Shown one piece after another: positions 1-7,716 of a stretch of 64,000 nucleotides of DNA. The notes under the pieces were generated by a model. It was not told the origin of the DNA, did no database searches, and was given only the letters and a program-made list of their open reading frames with translations. Source of the stretch: DATARH01 sp050246595 (GTDB taxonomy: Bacteria; Pseudomonadota; Alphaproteobacteria; ATCC43930; CGMCC-115725); the NCBI GenBank assembly GCA_050246595.1, contig JBFWVT010000013.1:1-64000 (forward strand), given 5' to 3'. Every line of letters starts with the position of its first letter. Position 1 is the first letter of the stretch. The translations under genes were made by a program, and so were the position numbers.

Positions 1-666
1 CCGCAAATCCTGTGAATAGGGTCTCGGCATGCGCGATGGCCTCCACCCCCCAGCCGGCATCTTGCGCAGAGATCCCCGCGCCGGGGAACCCCTATCCCGT
101 TTCAACCAGACCCGATCACACTCTAGTTGGCCTCGTAGCGCCGAAACCCAGATAGCGTCCGTGGTGGTGGTTGAATTTGGGGGCGGGCAGGAGGTGGTCA
201 TCGGAGGGGCGCGGTAAGGTGGAATTGCGAAGCCCGCCAGCCCGCACCGAGGACCCGATGACCGAGGAGAGAATGGCGCTTGTCGAGCGGCTGCAGCAGA
301 GCGGCGACGGCGATTTCCTGCGATCCGTAGCCGAGGCAGTGCTGCGGATCCTGAGGGAAGCCGATGTTGAGGGCCTGATCGGTGCCGGCCGGCGCGAGCG
401 CAGCGCCGAACGGCTGAATTATCAGAATGGATACCGCGACCGCACCTTCGAGACGCGGCTCGGCTCCTTAAGCCTGCGTATCCCGAAGCTGCGGCAGGGC
501 TGGTACGTTCCGCCCTTTCTGGAGCCGAGAAAGACCGCCGAGAAGGCGCTGGTGGCGGTCGTTCAGGAAGCTTGGATCGGCGGCGTGTCGACCCGCCGTG
601 TCGATGATCCGGTGCAGGCGATAGGCCTCAGCGGCATCTCGAAAAGCCAGGTTCCCAAGCTCTGCA

Positions 667-692
667 AGAGCCTGCCCCGGCGCAGGCCGGGG
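667..692 (+). repeat. 26-bp GC-rich palindromic repeat, copy 1
   Basis: The 26 bases here recur exactly at 1324-1349. The core is GC-rich and nearly palindromic (CCTGC...GCAGG followed by CCGGGG). It sits between codons of the transposase where family members run from LCK straight into DIDERV, so it looks like an insertion of about 23 bp that shifted the frame. Confidence 0.75.
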
Positions 693-872
693 ACATCGAC
701 GAGCGCGTGAAGGCCTTTCTCGATCGGCTAATCGAGGGCGAATGGCCGTATTTATGGCTTGACGCCCCTTACCTGAAGGTGCGCGAGGGCGGCCATAATC
801 GCCGTCGCCGTGAACACCGAGAGGCGTCGCGAGATCGTCGGCCTCGGGATCGGTCGGTCGGAGGCCGAACCT

Positions 873-890
873 CCTGAGCTTGTCGAAGGG
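873..890 (+). repeat. Palindromic repeat (CCTGAGCTTGTCGAAGGG)
   Basis: This sequence is of a short palindromic type (CCTTCGACAAGCTCAGG on the other strand) that I recall as common in alphaproteobacterial intergenic DNA. Here it lies inside the transposase between the EAEP and W-S-S-F-L-K blocks, where homologues have no extra residues. Confidence 0.6.
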
Positions 891-940
891 CTGGTCCAGC
901 TTTCTCAAGAGCCTGGCCAAGCGCGGCCTCAGAGGGGTCA

Positions 941-961
941 ATCCCCGGATCAGGCCCGGGG
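941..961 (+). repeat. Palindromic repeat (CCCCGGATCAGGCCCGGGG)
   Basis: A third kind of GC-rich palindrome interrupts the transposase between GLRGV and VISDAHEG. It resembles the CCCGGATCAAGTCCGGG type; a similar TCCCGGACTTGATCCGGGG lies between aroC and the MFS gene near 34443. Confidence 0.6.
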
Positions 962-1323
962 CGGTCATCTCGGATGCTCACGAGGGCTTGCGCCTGGCGA
1001 TCACCCGGGTTCTCAGCGCGACGTGGCAGCGGTGTCGGGTTCATGGGAGGCGCAATGCTCTGGCGCACGTACCCAAGGGCCAGCACACAATGGTTGCCGC
1101 TGCGATCCGGCAGGCGTTTTTGCCGCCCGACGCCGCGGCCGCGCATCAGACCTGGCGGCCTGTCGCCGATCAGCCGCGAGCGCGCTAGCCCAAGCTCGCC
1201 GTGTTGAGGGACGATAGCGAGCACGACGTGCTGGCCCATAGGGTCTTTCCTTCCCAGCACCGTCCGAAATGACACCGCACAAACCCGCTCGAACGCCGCA
1301 ACAGAGAAGTCAAACGGCGGGCC

Positions 1324-1349
1324 AGAGCCTGCCCCGGCGCAGGCCGGGG
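1324..1349 (+). repeat. 26-bp GC-rich palindromic repeat, copy 2
   Basis: Exact second copy of the repeat at 667-692, here between KRRA and VVGIFPNE of the transposase. Two identical copies inside one otherwise decayed gene suggest recent spread or gene conversion. Confidence 0.75.
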
Positions 1350-1866
1350 TGGTCGGCATTTTCCCGAACGAGACCAGCATCACTCGGCTGATCGGCGCGG
1401 TTCTGCTCGCACAGAATGACGAATGGCTACGCCAATGCCGCTACATGCAGGCCGAAGGAATGGCCGAACTTGCACCGCTGCTGATCGACCCCGATCCGGC
1501 AAAACTTCCACCCATGGCGGCCTGATCGATGGCCACCTCAAACGCCACCAAAATTTACACCAGCTTGACGGACGTGATCTCTCTCCACCGGCGCTCTCGT
1601 CCTATAGCACCGGTTTCATCCTCGGCGGGTCGGCATTCCCGTGGGCAACCAATACCCAGTCCCACTGATCCGAACCCATCCGGACGGCGGCATCCTTCGC
1701 TGACATAGAGTGACAACCATCGGGCTGCGCCATGACTGGTTGTGATCACGTGGCCTCGGCATATGCTATTTGTAAAGATTTGGGTCTTCCTGATTTCTTG
1801 CGGACACTGCGACCCCATACCGCGTTTCCCCGGCGGGGAGATGGCAGCGGGCAGGAGGGCGAGGGC

Positions 1867-3261
1867 ATGGAACGTCTCCGGACGCTGCGGGAGTCCCTAC
1901 GGACGAGCTTATGGTTCGTCCCGAGCTTGATGGCGGCCAGCGCTGTGGGGCTGATGGTCATTACCATTGCGGTCGAGCGGCCAATGACGGAGATCGGCCC
2001 CGGCACACCCTGGTACCTCTTTGTCGGCAACCCTGCCGATGCGCGGGCCGTGCTGTCCACGATCCTGTCCTCGATGATCACCATGGCCAGCCTGGTGTTC
2101 TCGATCACCATGGTCGTGCTGACCCTGGCGGCCAGCCAGTTCGGGCCTCGCCTGATCCGCAGCTTCATGGCGAACCCGCAGACGCAAATCGTACTGGGCA
2201 CCTTCGTCATGACGATCATGTACTGCCTGCTGGTCTTCCCGGTTGTCGATTTGAGAGAAGTCGAAACGCCGCTGCCCCACGCGAGCGTCAGCATTGCCTT
2301 GGGTCTGACCCTCATCAGCACGAGCCTGCTCGTTCTTTTCCTGCACAGCCTGGCCCGCTCCATCGTGTCAGAGACGGTGATCGAGCGCGTCGGCAATGAG
2401 CTCGACGAACTTCTGGACGAGATGGAGCCGCTGGGCGCGGCGGATCCGGCCGAACCGGCCGATCCGGACCTCCTTCCCGCCGACTTCGAGGAACGGGCGG
2501 CGTTCCTCGGTCCGCACAGGGCGGGGTATGTTCAGGCGATCCAGTTCGCCGATCTCACGGCCGCAGCCGCCGCAGCAGACGTGCTGGTCGTTTTGTATTT
2601 CCGCGCTGGCCACTATGTGGTGCCGGGCGCGCGCGAGATGGCTGTCTACCCGGGCGAGCGCTTGGACGAGGCACTCGCGACGGAGATCCGGGGCGCGATC
2701 ATCACAGGGGTCCATCGAACTCCGGTGCAGGACCCGGATTTCTCGCTCCGCCATCTGGATGAGATCGCGGATCGGGCCCTGTCGAAGGGCGTGAACGACC
2801 CTTACACGGCAGTGGCCGTTATCGACCGCCTCTCCGCCTCGCTCTGCAAGCTCATGGACCGGGCCTTGCCAGGAGGTGTTTTCCGGGATGAGCGTGGTGT
2901 CCTGCGGGTCGTCTGCACCCAGTCAACCTATGCCGGCCTGATTGAGGCCAGCTTCAATCAAATCCGGCAGAATGGCGCAGGCATGCCGATCATCGTGCTC
3001 CACCTGCTGGAGGCGATCGACCGCATTGCCGAGCATGTGCAGCTTCCGACCCAGCATGCTGCCTTATTGGAGCAGGCACAGGTGATCATGGAGGCCGCCC
3101 GGCGCAGCGTCCCGGACGACTTCGATCGTCGGAAGATCGAAGAGCGCTATCTCGCCGTCCAGCGAAGCCTCAGCCGTGCTGCCAAAGCCTGGGCCGAGCC
3201 CACAGAGCGAGACAGCGGAGGTCGACTGCTAAGGCTAACCCAGATTCCTCACGAACCGTAG
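1867..3261 (+). CDS. DUF2254 family membrane protein
   Basis: The protein has 464 residues. The start chosen is the ATG at 1867, which has an AGGAGGGCGAGG ribosome-binding stretch just upstream and begins at MERLRTLRESLRTSLW; an upstream ATG at 1732 would add 45 atypical residues. Four hydrophobic segments fill residues about 14-180 (around WFVPSLMAASAVGLMVITIA, MASLVFSITMVVLTLAA, VLGTFVMTIMYCLLVFPVV and SIALGLTLISTSLLVLFLH), followed by a long soluble C-terminal half. This layout and the QFGPRLIRSF and SKGVNDPYTA motifs are typical of DUF2254, an inner-membrane family of unknown function. It appears intact beside decayed genes. Confidence 0.85.
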   Translation: MERLRTLRESLRTSLWFVPSLMAASAVGLMVITIAVERPMTEIGPGTPWYLFVGNPADARAVLSTILSSMITMASLVFSITMVVLTLAASQFGPRLIRSFMANPQTQIVLGTFVMTIMYCLLVFPVVDLREVETPLPHASVSIALGLTLISTSLLVLFLHSLARSIVSETVIERVGNELDELLDEMEPLGAADPAEPADPDLLPADFEERAAFLGPHRAGYVQAIQFADLTAAAAAADVLVVLYFRAGHYVVPGAREMAVYPGERLDEALATEIRGAIITGVHRTPVQDPDFSLRHLDEIADRALSKGVNDPYTAVAVIDRLSASLCKLMDRALPGGVFRDERGVLRVVCTQSTYAGLIEASFNQIRQNGAGMPIIVLHLLEAIDRIAEHVQLPTQHAALLEQAQVIMEAARRSVPDDFDRRKIEERYLAVQRSLSRAAKAWAEPTERDSGGRLLRLTQIPHEP

Positions 3262-3454
3262 GCGCATCGGAGCTCCGAGACCGCGAGCGCTATTCTGCGA
3301 CAAAGCCTTATGGCGAGGCAGAGGAGATCCCTGATGCCGAGGGAGTGTAATGAGCTCTGTGCGCGGATGTGTTTGGGCGCTCGGCATTGATCTTGATCAT
3401 CGGGATTTGGTATAAGGCCAGGTTTCCGTACTGCGCGTTATCACGTTTTCAGGG
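3262..3454. other. Intergenic region after the DUF2254 gene
   Basis: About 190 bp between two converging genes. I see no clear terminator hairpin with a T tract, no repeat and no small gene here. Confidence 0.4.
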
Positions 3455-4198
3455 TCACGGATCAACGTAGCAGATTAAATGGTGATTCTGATCGTAGGTG
3501 TGAGTTACAGCTTGCCAGCGGAGGCTGCTGGTGTTGGACGTGACGCCGGCGAAGCCGCTGATGGCGCTACTGCTATTAGCAAAACCGCCACAGGAAGTAC
3601 TGGCGGCGAAGTTCGCCCAATTTTCGCCGGCGGTGCCGTGGCCTGACCATCAGTTGTAAGTGCCATCGAATAATTCGCCGCCGCCCAGTTGTTACTATTG
3701 TTCGGGCCGACTCCGCTGCTGTCGATCATGAAGCTCCCCCGCCCGCCGCGCCATTGTCCGCATTCGCGAATAATCGCTGGTCGGGGGCATGAGGTTGTTG
3801 CAGACGGCGCTAGTAGAGCAGATAAACGCATGCACCTTGGCGGCGACGAGCAACCCTCTGCTGTTAGCGTCAGCGTAGCCCATCCATCCGGTGTTAGTGG
3901 TGAGGTCGGACAGGCATTTCGCGTCGGCTCCGGCAAGGCCGCCGAGATTGCCGCTCCATGTGCCATTGGTCATGACGAAATAGCCGCTGCCTGCGGGCGG
4001 CAGGATGTTAGATATCAAGACCACTCCGGTCATAGCTTTCCACTGTGCCCCATTGCAAAACTGGTGCGCGTGGTAATCTGTATTGTAGATGATGTCGCTC
4101 TCAACGCCGCTAGGATTGGAGTAGTCAGCATGGACTGGTGCAAGTGGAAGAACCATCAGCCTTCCAGCAAACAAAAGCAGCCTATGGAACGCTTTCAT
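3455..4198 (-). pseudogene. Secreted DUF1554-like protein, frameshifted
   Basis: The start at 4198 (MKAFHRLLLFAGRLM) gives a signal peptide ending near PVHA-DYSN. The first frame runs through AGADAKCLSDLTTNTGWMGY and CSTSAVCNNLMPP to about 3735. The protein then continues in a second frame (SFMIDSSGVGPNNSNNWAAA, to about 3660) and a third (GENWANFAASTSCGGF ... WQAVTHTYDQNHHLICYVDP), ending at the TGA at 3455. A TGA also interrupts the third frame just before WSGHGTAGENW. The layout resembles exported DUF1554-type proteins with paired cysteines; that family assignment is tentative. Base composition is more AT-rich than the genes around it. Two shifts plus a stop make real decay likelier than sequencing error. 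Confidence 0.65.
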
Positions 4199-4202
4199 CT
4201 CC

Positions 4203-4337
4203 TCATGCTTTTGGTGCTGGAATGGCTTCATAAGCCTGAAGATTAATTTTCTTCCCGGTAACAGTCTGCCCCTTCGGCGGACAGCAACAGCATCCGGCGA
4301 GAGTGACTAAACAGGCTAGAAAGATAACTTTGCGCAT
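4203..4337 (-). CDS. Small predicted lipoprotein, 44 residues
   Basis: A short open frame begins with ATG at 4337, preceded by AAGGAGGG about 12 bases upstream. The N-terminus MRKVIFLACLVTLAGC is a lipoprotein signal with an LAGC lipobox and Cys16 as the expected lipidated residue. It is followed by CCCPPKG, so four cysteines stand in a row, and a short tail of about 24 residues. The stop TGA is four bases from the next ATG (TGAGGAGATG), so the small protein is probably translationally coupled to the secreted protein downstream. The family is unknown to me; it could be an accessory or immunity-type partner (speculation). Confidence 0.55.
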   Translation of the reverse strand: MRKVIFLACLVTLAGCCCCPPKGQTVTGKKINLQAYEAIPAPKA

Positions 4338-4671
4338 GGAAGGCGTTCCCTCCTTTCCTATATAGCACAGAAACGGTCAAGGCTGAATGTGCAAAGCGAC
4401 TTTATCCCGAGTATTGTATCTTGCTATTGCGCCATGCCGGGGCCGGGCAAAAGGGAAGGGTTGTGTCCCTTTGAGCGCAATCTCGTAGCCCCTTGATGTT
4501 GAACAGGCCGGGGAAGGACAAAAGGGCGGCGCCAAACTGCCCAGGGCAGGCATTCCGAAAAACTGTATTCCGACAGGGAACCTTTCCCACTCGTGGGAGA
4601 GCTGAGCTATGTTAGTCTGGTCGCTGGTTCCGGGGCTGCTTGCTGCAGGGCTGGTTTGAGAGAAACAGGGC

Positions 4672-5067
4672 TTGCCCAGCCAGTCCGCCCGGCTTCTGTT
4701 CGTCGAGAGTGACGCCTATGTTCGCTTGCTGGTTGAGGACGCGCTGCGGGATGCCGGCTGCGCTGTCAAACCTGCCAGCACGGTCGCGGGCGGGCAGTCG
4801 TTGCTCGATGCCGAAGCTTACGATCTGCTTCTGACCAATGGCCGCCTACCGGACGGCAGCGGCTTTTCGATTGCTACTAAAGCGGCAGAACAGAGCTTGG
4901 AAGTGCTGGTCTGCGCGGGATACGTATACGAGTATTCCGAAGAAGAACGCGCCAAATTCACCACTTTCGCAAAACCGATCCGGCTTGCGTATTTGCTGCA
5001 ATCTGTCCGGGCCGCACTTCGCAATACCGTCATAGGGCCAAAGCCAGCCGGAACGACGGGCTGCTAA
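4672..5067 (+). CDS. Response-regulator receiver-like protein, acceptor Asp missing
   Basis: A 131-residue stand-alone receiver fold. It starts at a TTG at 4672 with only a weak purine-rich site upstream. The acidic pair is E12/D14 (LLFVESDAYVR), the helix LLVEDALRDAGC follows, and the conserved lysine is K101 in FAKP. The position that normally carries the phosphorylated Asp (the D of D-x-x-L-P-D-G) is Asn56 in LLLTNGRLPDGSG. If the sequence is right the protein cannot be phosphorylated in the usual way and may be a constitutive or decoy receiver. No kinase is nearby. Confidence 0.65.
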   Translation: MPSQSARLLFVESDAYVRLLVEDALRDAGCAVKPASTVAGGQSLLDAEAYDLLLTNGRLPDGSGFSIATKAAEQSLEVLVCAGYVYEYSEEERAKFTTFAKPIRLAYLLQSVRAALRNTVIGPKPAGTTGC

Positions 5068-5244
5068 TCGTTTCCGGGCTTCGATACGGGCAAGGTGGGC
5101 TTTATGCTGGCAGAGAAGGCCCTCGAATTGTGCAAGAAGTATTTCGGCTTTGCGGGTCGAATGATTGCCCGCCTTCAATTTCGTAATGATCTCACATTGC
5201 CGCTTGGCGTAGGGCTCGCCCTTGAGCACATGACGACGGATCAT
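4846..5244 (-). CDS. Small conserved hypothetical protein, extended over the receiver gene
   Basis: From the ATG at 5244 the frame reads MIRRHVLKGEPYAKRQCEII, then a stretch of charged helix (KAEILLAQFEGLLCQHKAHL, ARIEARKRL). It resembles short helical alphaproteobacterial proteins of unknown function that begin MIRRHV and end soon after HLARLE. Here the frame does not stop there but runs on for about 70 residues antisense to the receiver gene, ending at 4846. The extension may be a lost stop codon, so the native C-terminus was probably near 5050. Confidence 0.45.
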   Translation of the reverse strand: MIRRHVLKGEPYAKRQCEIITKLKAGNHSTRKAEILLAQFEGLLCQHKAHLARIEARKRLAARRSGWLWPYDGIAKCGPDRLQQIRKPDRFCESGEFGAFFFGILVYVSRADQHFQALFCRFSSNRKAAAVR

Positions 5245-5311
5245 TTCAAGATCGGTCTCGTTATCGGCCGTTTTGCTTACTCCCTGTCCGTGCAAGACAC
5301 CAAGGCGAAAT

Positions 5312-5623
5312 TCAGTCTTTCGGGCACGAAGCAACGTCCATCCGCTAATACAGAACGCGGGTCACGTCGATAAGCCCGGTATTAGTGATGCGGTAGAACA
5401 AGAAATGCGAGGCCACGGTCAATTTCCGGTAGCCGGGGCGGATGTCGTCAATGGCGCGGCCCTGCCTGCTCCCGTTCGCCAACCCTTCGATAGCCGACAT
5501 GATCTGATTCTGGTAGCGGTCGGCCTGCTCGACTGACCAGTTCTCGAACGTGTAGAACCAGATGTCTTCAAGGTCGCGCTCTGCTTTTTACGAAAGCCTA
5601 TAGGGGCGGGCCTTATCTGACAT
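5312..5623 (-). pseudogene. parE: ParE-type toxin, inactivated
   Basis: The frame starts at the ATG at 5623 and reads MSDKARPYRLS, then hits TAA, then continues KAERDLEDIWFYTFENWSVE ... GRAIDDIRPGYRKLTVASHF, LFYRITNTGL. Near the end a one-base shift is needed to read IDVTRVLY, and another stop stands where homologues have a sense codon before RMDV. The order LEDIW, GxAIDDIRPGY and HFLFYRI is characteristic of the ParE/RelE toxin fold, which poisons gyrase in ParE. Two stops and a shift mean no functional toxin. Confidence 0.72.
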
Positions 5624-5641
5624 GCTTTGCCCGCATTCGTT

Positions 5642-5771
5642 TCAGAAACGCTCATTGTCGAAGGGTGCGGGCGGGCCGGCTTCTTCTCCTTCGATCACCG
5701 CCTGTTGTAGCGTCTTCACCTTCGCCTCGTGTTCTTCGAGCAGTCTCAGCCCTGCCCGGACAACTTCGCTG
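5642..5771 (-). pseudogene. parD: ParD-type antitoxin, 5'-truncated
   Basis: Only the C-terminal part survives: RSEVVRAGLRLLEEHEAKVK, then TLQQAVIEGEEAGPPAPFDN and ERF, ending at the TGA at 5642. SEVVRAGLRLLE is the end of the ribbon-helix-helix domain and the acidic tail is the ParE-binding region of ParD. It lies just upstream of the parE remnant in the usual order. Its 5' part is replaced by a perfect palindrome that begins at 5772. Confidence 0.72.
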
Positions 5772-5802
5772 CGATAGGAGCGCCGAAACGGCGCTCCTAT
5801 CG
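5772..5802. repeat. Perfect 13-bp inverted repeat at the broken end of parD
   Basis: Left arm 5772-5784 (CGATAGGAGCGCC) and right arm 5790-5802 pair perfectly around a 5-base loop (GAAAC). It abuts the point where ParD homology is lost. There is no following T run, so it looks like an inserted palindrome rather than an intrinsic terminator. Confidence 0.7.
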
Positions 5803-5968
5803 GTCCTTTACCCTAGCTAGCTGTTTGGGACGGGTTTCATTGCGAGGGGTCGCCGAAGTTCAAGCGATTTTCGACGCAGGAAAGGCGGTTTTCCAGCTTG
5901 TCCATGCGGTCGGGCAGGTGCGCCAAGTCGGTACCGGCCCGTCCATGATCAAGAAACAACCTGCTCTG
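5803..5968. other. Short relic region
   Basis: No intact gene. On the minus strand a frame ending at the TGA at 5837 reads LPDRMDKLENRLSCVENRL then NFGDPSQ, a plausible coiled-coil C-terminus of a lost small gene. It has no start codon or upstream body that I can recognise. Confidence 0.25.
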
Positions 5969-6160
5969 TTAGACGTTGTCCTTTGTATGTCCGGCGGTGA
6001 TCGTGAAGGTCCGCACCGTCTCGCCGCTTTGCGGCTCCTTCCAGTTCTCCCACAGGCCTACCGTGGCGAAGGGCTTGCCGTCGGCATTGACGATTGCGTA
6101 GGGCTGCTTCCGCCCGGCCGGGCGCTTTTGCCATCCGTAGAAACCGTCGACCGGTAGCCC
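5969..6160 (-). pseudogene. SRAP (YedK/HMCES-like) peptidase fragment
   Basis: The minus-strand frame ending at 5969 reads GLPVDGFYGWQKRPAGRKQP, then YAIVNADGKPFATVGLWENW, then KEPQSGETVRTFTITAG. VDGFYEW, PYAI and AGLWENW are hallmark segments of the SRAP family, whose N-terminal Cys2 captures abasic sites in single-stranded DNA. The N-terminal half with Cys2, and everything after the TFTI strand, are absent. It is a 63-residue remnant. Confidence 0.65.
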
Positions 6161-6281
6161 TTGGTGCTGACCCCGACCCGCGGCTAGGTCAACGACCGTC
6201 GTCTGCGCGCCGTCTAGGTCAAGTCCTTGCCTATCCGCCCGGCGACCATTGGAGCGGCGACACCGAGGAGCGAAGGGCAGA

Positions 6282-6729
6282 AGGGCACTCCACTCGGCCG
6301 TGAAAGCGGCGCGGGAGACGCTCTCCCCAGTCGAATGGCTCGAGACCACCTTGCACCCCTGGGTCGCCTTCGGTGTCATGCGGCTGTTCGCCCTTGCCAA
6401 TGCGGGGGTGCCGTTCTCCATCGAGGGCTTTGCGGATCCTGTCGCCCTGGCCGTGGTTGCGGTTGCAGGATTCGTGCTCGGTAAGCCCCTCGGCATCGTG
6501 GGCATCGCCTGGCTGGCGATGCGCTCCGGCTTGGCGGTGCGGCCGGCGGAGCTCGGCTGAGGCACGCCGGCCGGCGGCGGCATGCTCGCTGGCATCGGCT
6601 CCACCATGGTGCTATCCATGACTGGCTTCGCGTTCGAGGGCACACTGCTCCAAGTTGCAAAGCTCGGCATTCTCGCTGCGTCCATCATATCGGCGGCCGG
6701 GGGTCTGCCGGCCTTGCTGGGCGGTGATG
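6282..6729 (+). pseudogene. nhaA: NhaA Na+/H+ antiporter, C-terminal remnant
   Basis: One frame reads LSPVEWLETTLHPWVAFGVM, RLFALANAGVPFSIEGF and VLGKPLGIVGIAWLAMRSGL up to 6560. A shifted frame then continues LAGIGSTMVLSMTGFAFEGT and KLGILAASIISAAGGLPALL. LHPWVAF.xMPLFALANAG and LGKPxGI are highly characteristic of NhaA transmembrane helices 9-12. The N-terminal two thirds, including the aspartates of the ion-binding site, are missing, and the remainder is frameshifted about 6560-6582. Confidence 0.75.
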
Positions 6730-7056
6730 GCGGCCACCGGAACTGCGCTGCGGGCAGCGCCAACGTCCCTGAGCGCATCGGGCAACGGAGACGAGCAGGA
6801 TGGCCGCGGCCAGGGTGGTTGTGCCCATCGGGCTCCACACCACCCGTTCAATATCCCATACGGACCCGGAGCATTGCTGTGCGTCCTGTGGCCCAAGCCC
6901 CTGTCTGCACGCTCCGATCAAACGCCGAAATCGATCATCGCGGTACAACAGGTCAATTGCACGGGAAAGCTGGTCGCATTCCCCATCCCGCGTCGCCGCT
7001 CTCAGGGCGAAAGGCACGTCATCCGCCGCACATCGGATTTCTGAAAACCGTGCTTA
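6730..7056. other. No recognisable gene
   Basis: About 330 bp between the NhaA and recombinase remnants. Several open frames cross it, but none resembles a known family or has a good ribosome site. It is probably further decayed coding DNA. Confidence 0.35.
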
Positions 7057-7510
7057 ATGAGCATGCCGGCATCACGCGTTGCCCTCTATGCTCGCGTCTC
7101 CTCCGACCAGGGACCATCGTCAGCCAGGTGGCGGCGCCGGGAGCACGTGTCCTCCAGAATGGGCTGCCTCTCGAACCGGGCCGCCGCTTTATTGATGAGG
7201 AGTATGGCGAGCGACGCTCAGCCGTCCGGCTCTTCAGCATTTGCGAGATGCGGTGGCGGCCGGAACCGTCGATCGGGTCTACGTCTATTCGCCGGATCGG
7301 CTGGCCCACCGCTATGCTTATCAGGTCGTCTGGATCGACGAGTTCCGGTGTCTCGGGGTCGAGATCGTGTTTTTCAACCGGGCGGTCGGCCTGCCGCCGG
7401 AGGACGACTTGCTGCTTCAGGTGCAAGGCATGGTGGATCCCTGCGCCGGAGAGTGCCCCCGAGATGATCAGTCGCCGCCAGTGGCCGCACGGGGTGGCCG
7501 CACGGGGTGG
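7057..7510 (+). pseudogene. Serine recombinase (resolvase/invertase family) remnant
   Basis: The start reads MSMPASRVALYARVSSDQ, the beginning of a resolvase-type catalytic domain with the nucleophile Ser in ARVSS. The frame then shifts: PGTIVSQVAA, ARVLQNGLPLEPGRRFIDEE, then from about 7241 MRDAVAAGTVDRVYVYSPDR and FFNRAVGLPPEDDLLLQVQG. These are consecutive blocks of large serine recombinases. At least two frameshifts and a decayed end near a 13-bp tandem repeat make it non-functional. Confidence 0.72.
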
Positions 7511-7520
7511 CCGCATGGGG
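7482..7520 (+). repeat. 13-bp tandem repeat, three copies
   Basis: The unit TGGCCGCACGGGG occurs at 7482-7494 and 7495-7507, with a third copy at 7508-7520 that has one change. It lies in the decayed tail of the recombinase. Confidence 0.8.
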
Positions 7521-7716
7521 CCGAACCCCGCGCCTGCCCGCCGCTATGCGGCTTGGCACAGCGGCGGCCCTGCACGCACGCCTTCTGGCGCCAGAGATAG
7601 GCCGTCGAGAGGCCGACCCAACGATGCTCATTGCCGATATTGCGTCATATCGAGTGAAGAATTGTAAAAGAATGGCTCTCGTGGTAGCAATCTTGCCACG
7701 AACTTCAGCGGGGGAA

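Larger units (their letters stand above)
258..1525 (+). pseudogene. IS256-family transposase, multiply broken
   Basis: This was a Mutator/IS256 DDE transposase. The N-terminal part reads cleanly from the ATG at 258 (MTEERMALVERLQ...) to about 668. Recognisable blocks continue in shifted frames: DERVKAFLDRLIEGEWPYL (about 695-750), IIAVAVNTE with REIVGLGIG (about 797-855), FLKSLAKRGLRG (about 902-940), VISDAHEGLRLAITRVL (965-1015), ALAHVPKGQHTMVAAAIRQ (1060-1115) and the C-terminus VVGIFPNETSITRLIGAVLL (1350-1410), ending at the TGA at 1523. Four short palindromic insertions, an in-frame TAG about 1186 and a TGA about 1270 break it, and part of the segment before IIAVAV is missing. It cannot make a working transposase. 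Confidence 0.88.
156..1574 (+). mobile_element. Decayed IS256-family insertion sequence
   Basis: The element is bounded by imperfect inverted repeats at 156-178 and 1551-1574. Their outer seven bases are identical, and the inner ends share a TGGT block and an AATTT block. Between them lies a broken IS256 (Mutator) transposase reading outward to the right. The length of about 1.4 kb is usual for the family. No matching 8-bp target duplication is visible at the two ends, which suits an old insertion. Terminal repeats were matched by eye, so the exact ends are uncertain by several bases. Confidence 0.6.

Noticed and set aside
148..1582. Target-site duplication flanking the IS256-type element
   Set aside because: The eight bases outside the two proposed ends do not match.
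6582..7667. 361-codon open frame
   Set aside because: It strings together the NhaA tail, non-homologous sequence and out-of-frame recombinase DNA, so it is not one gene.
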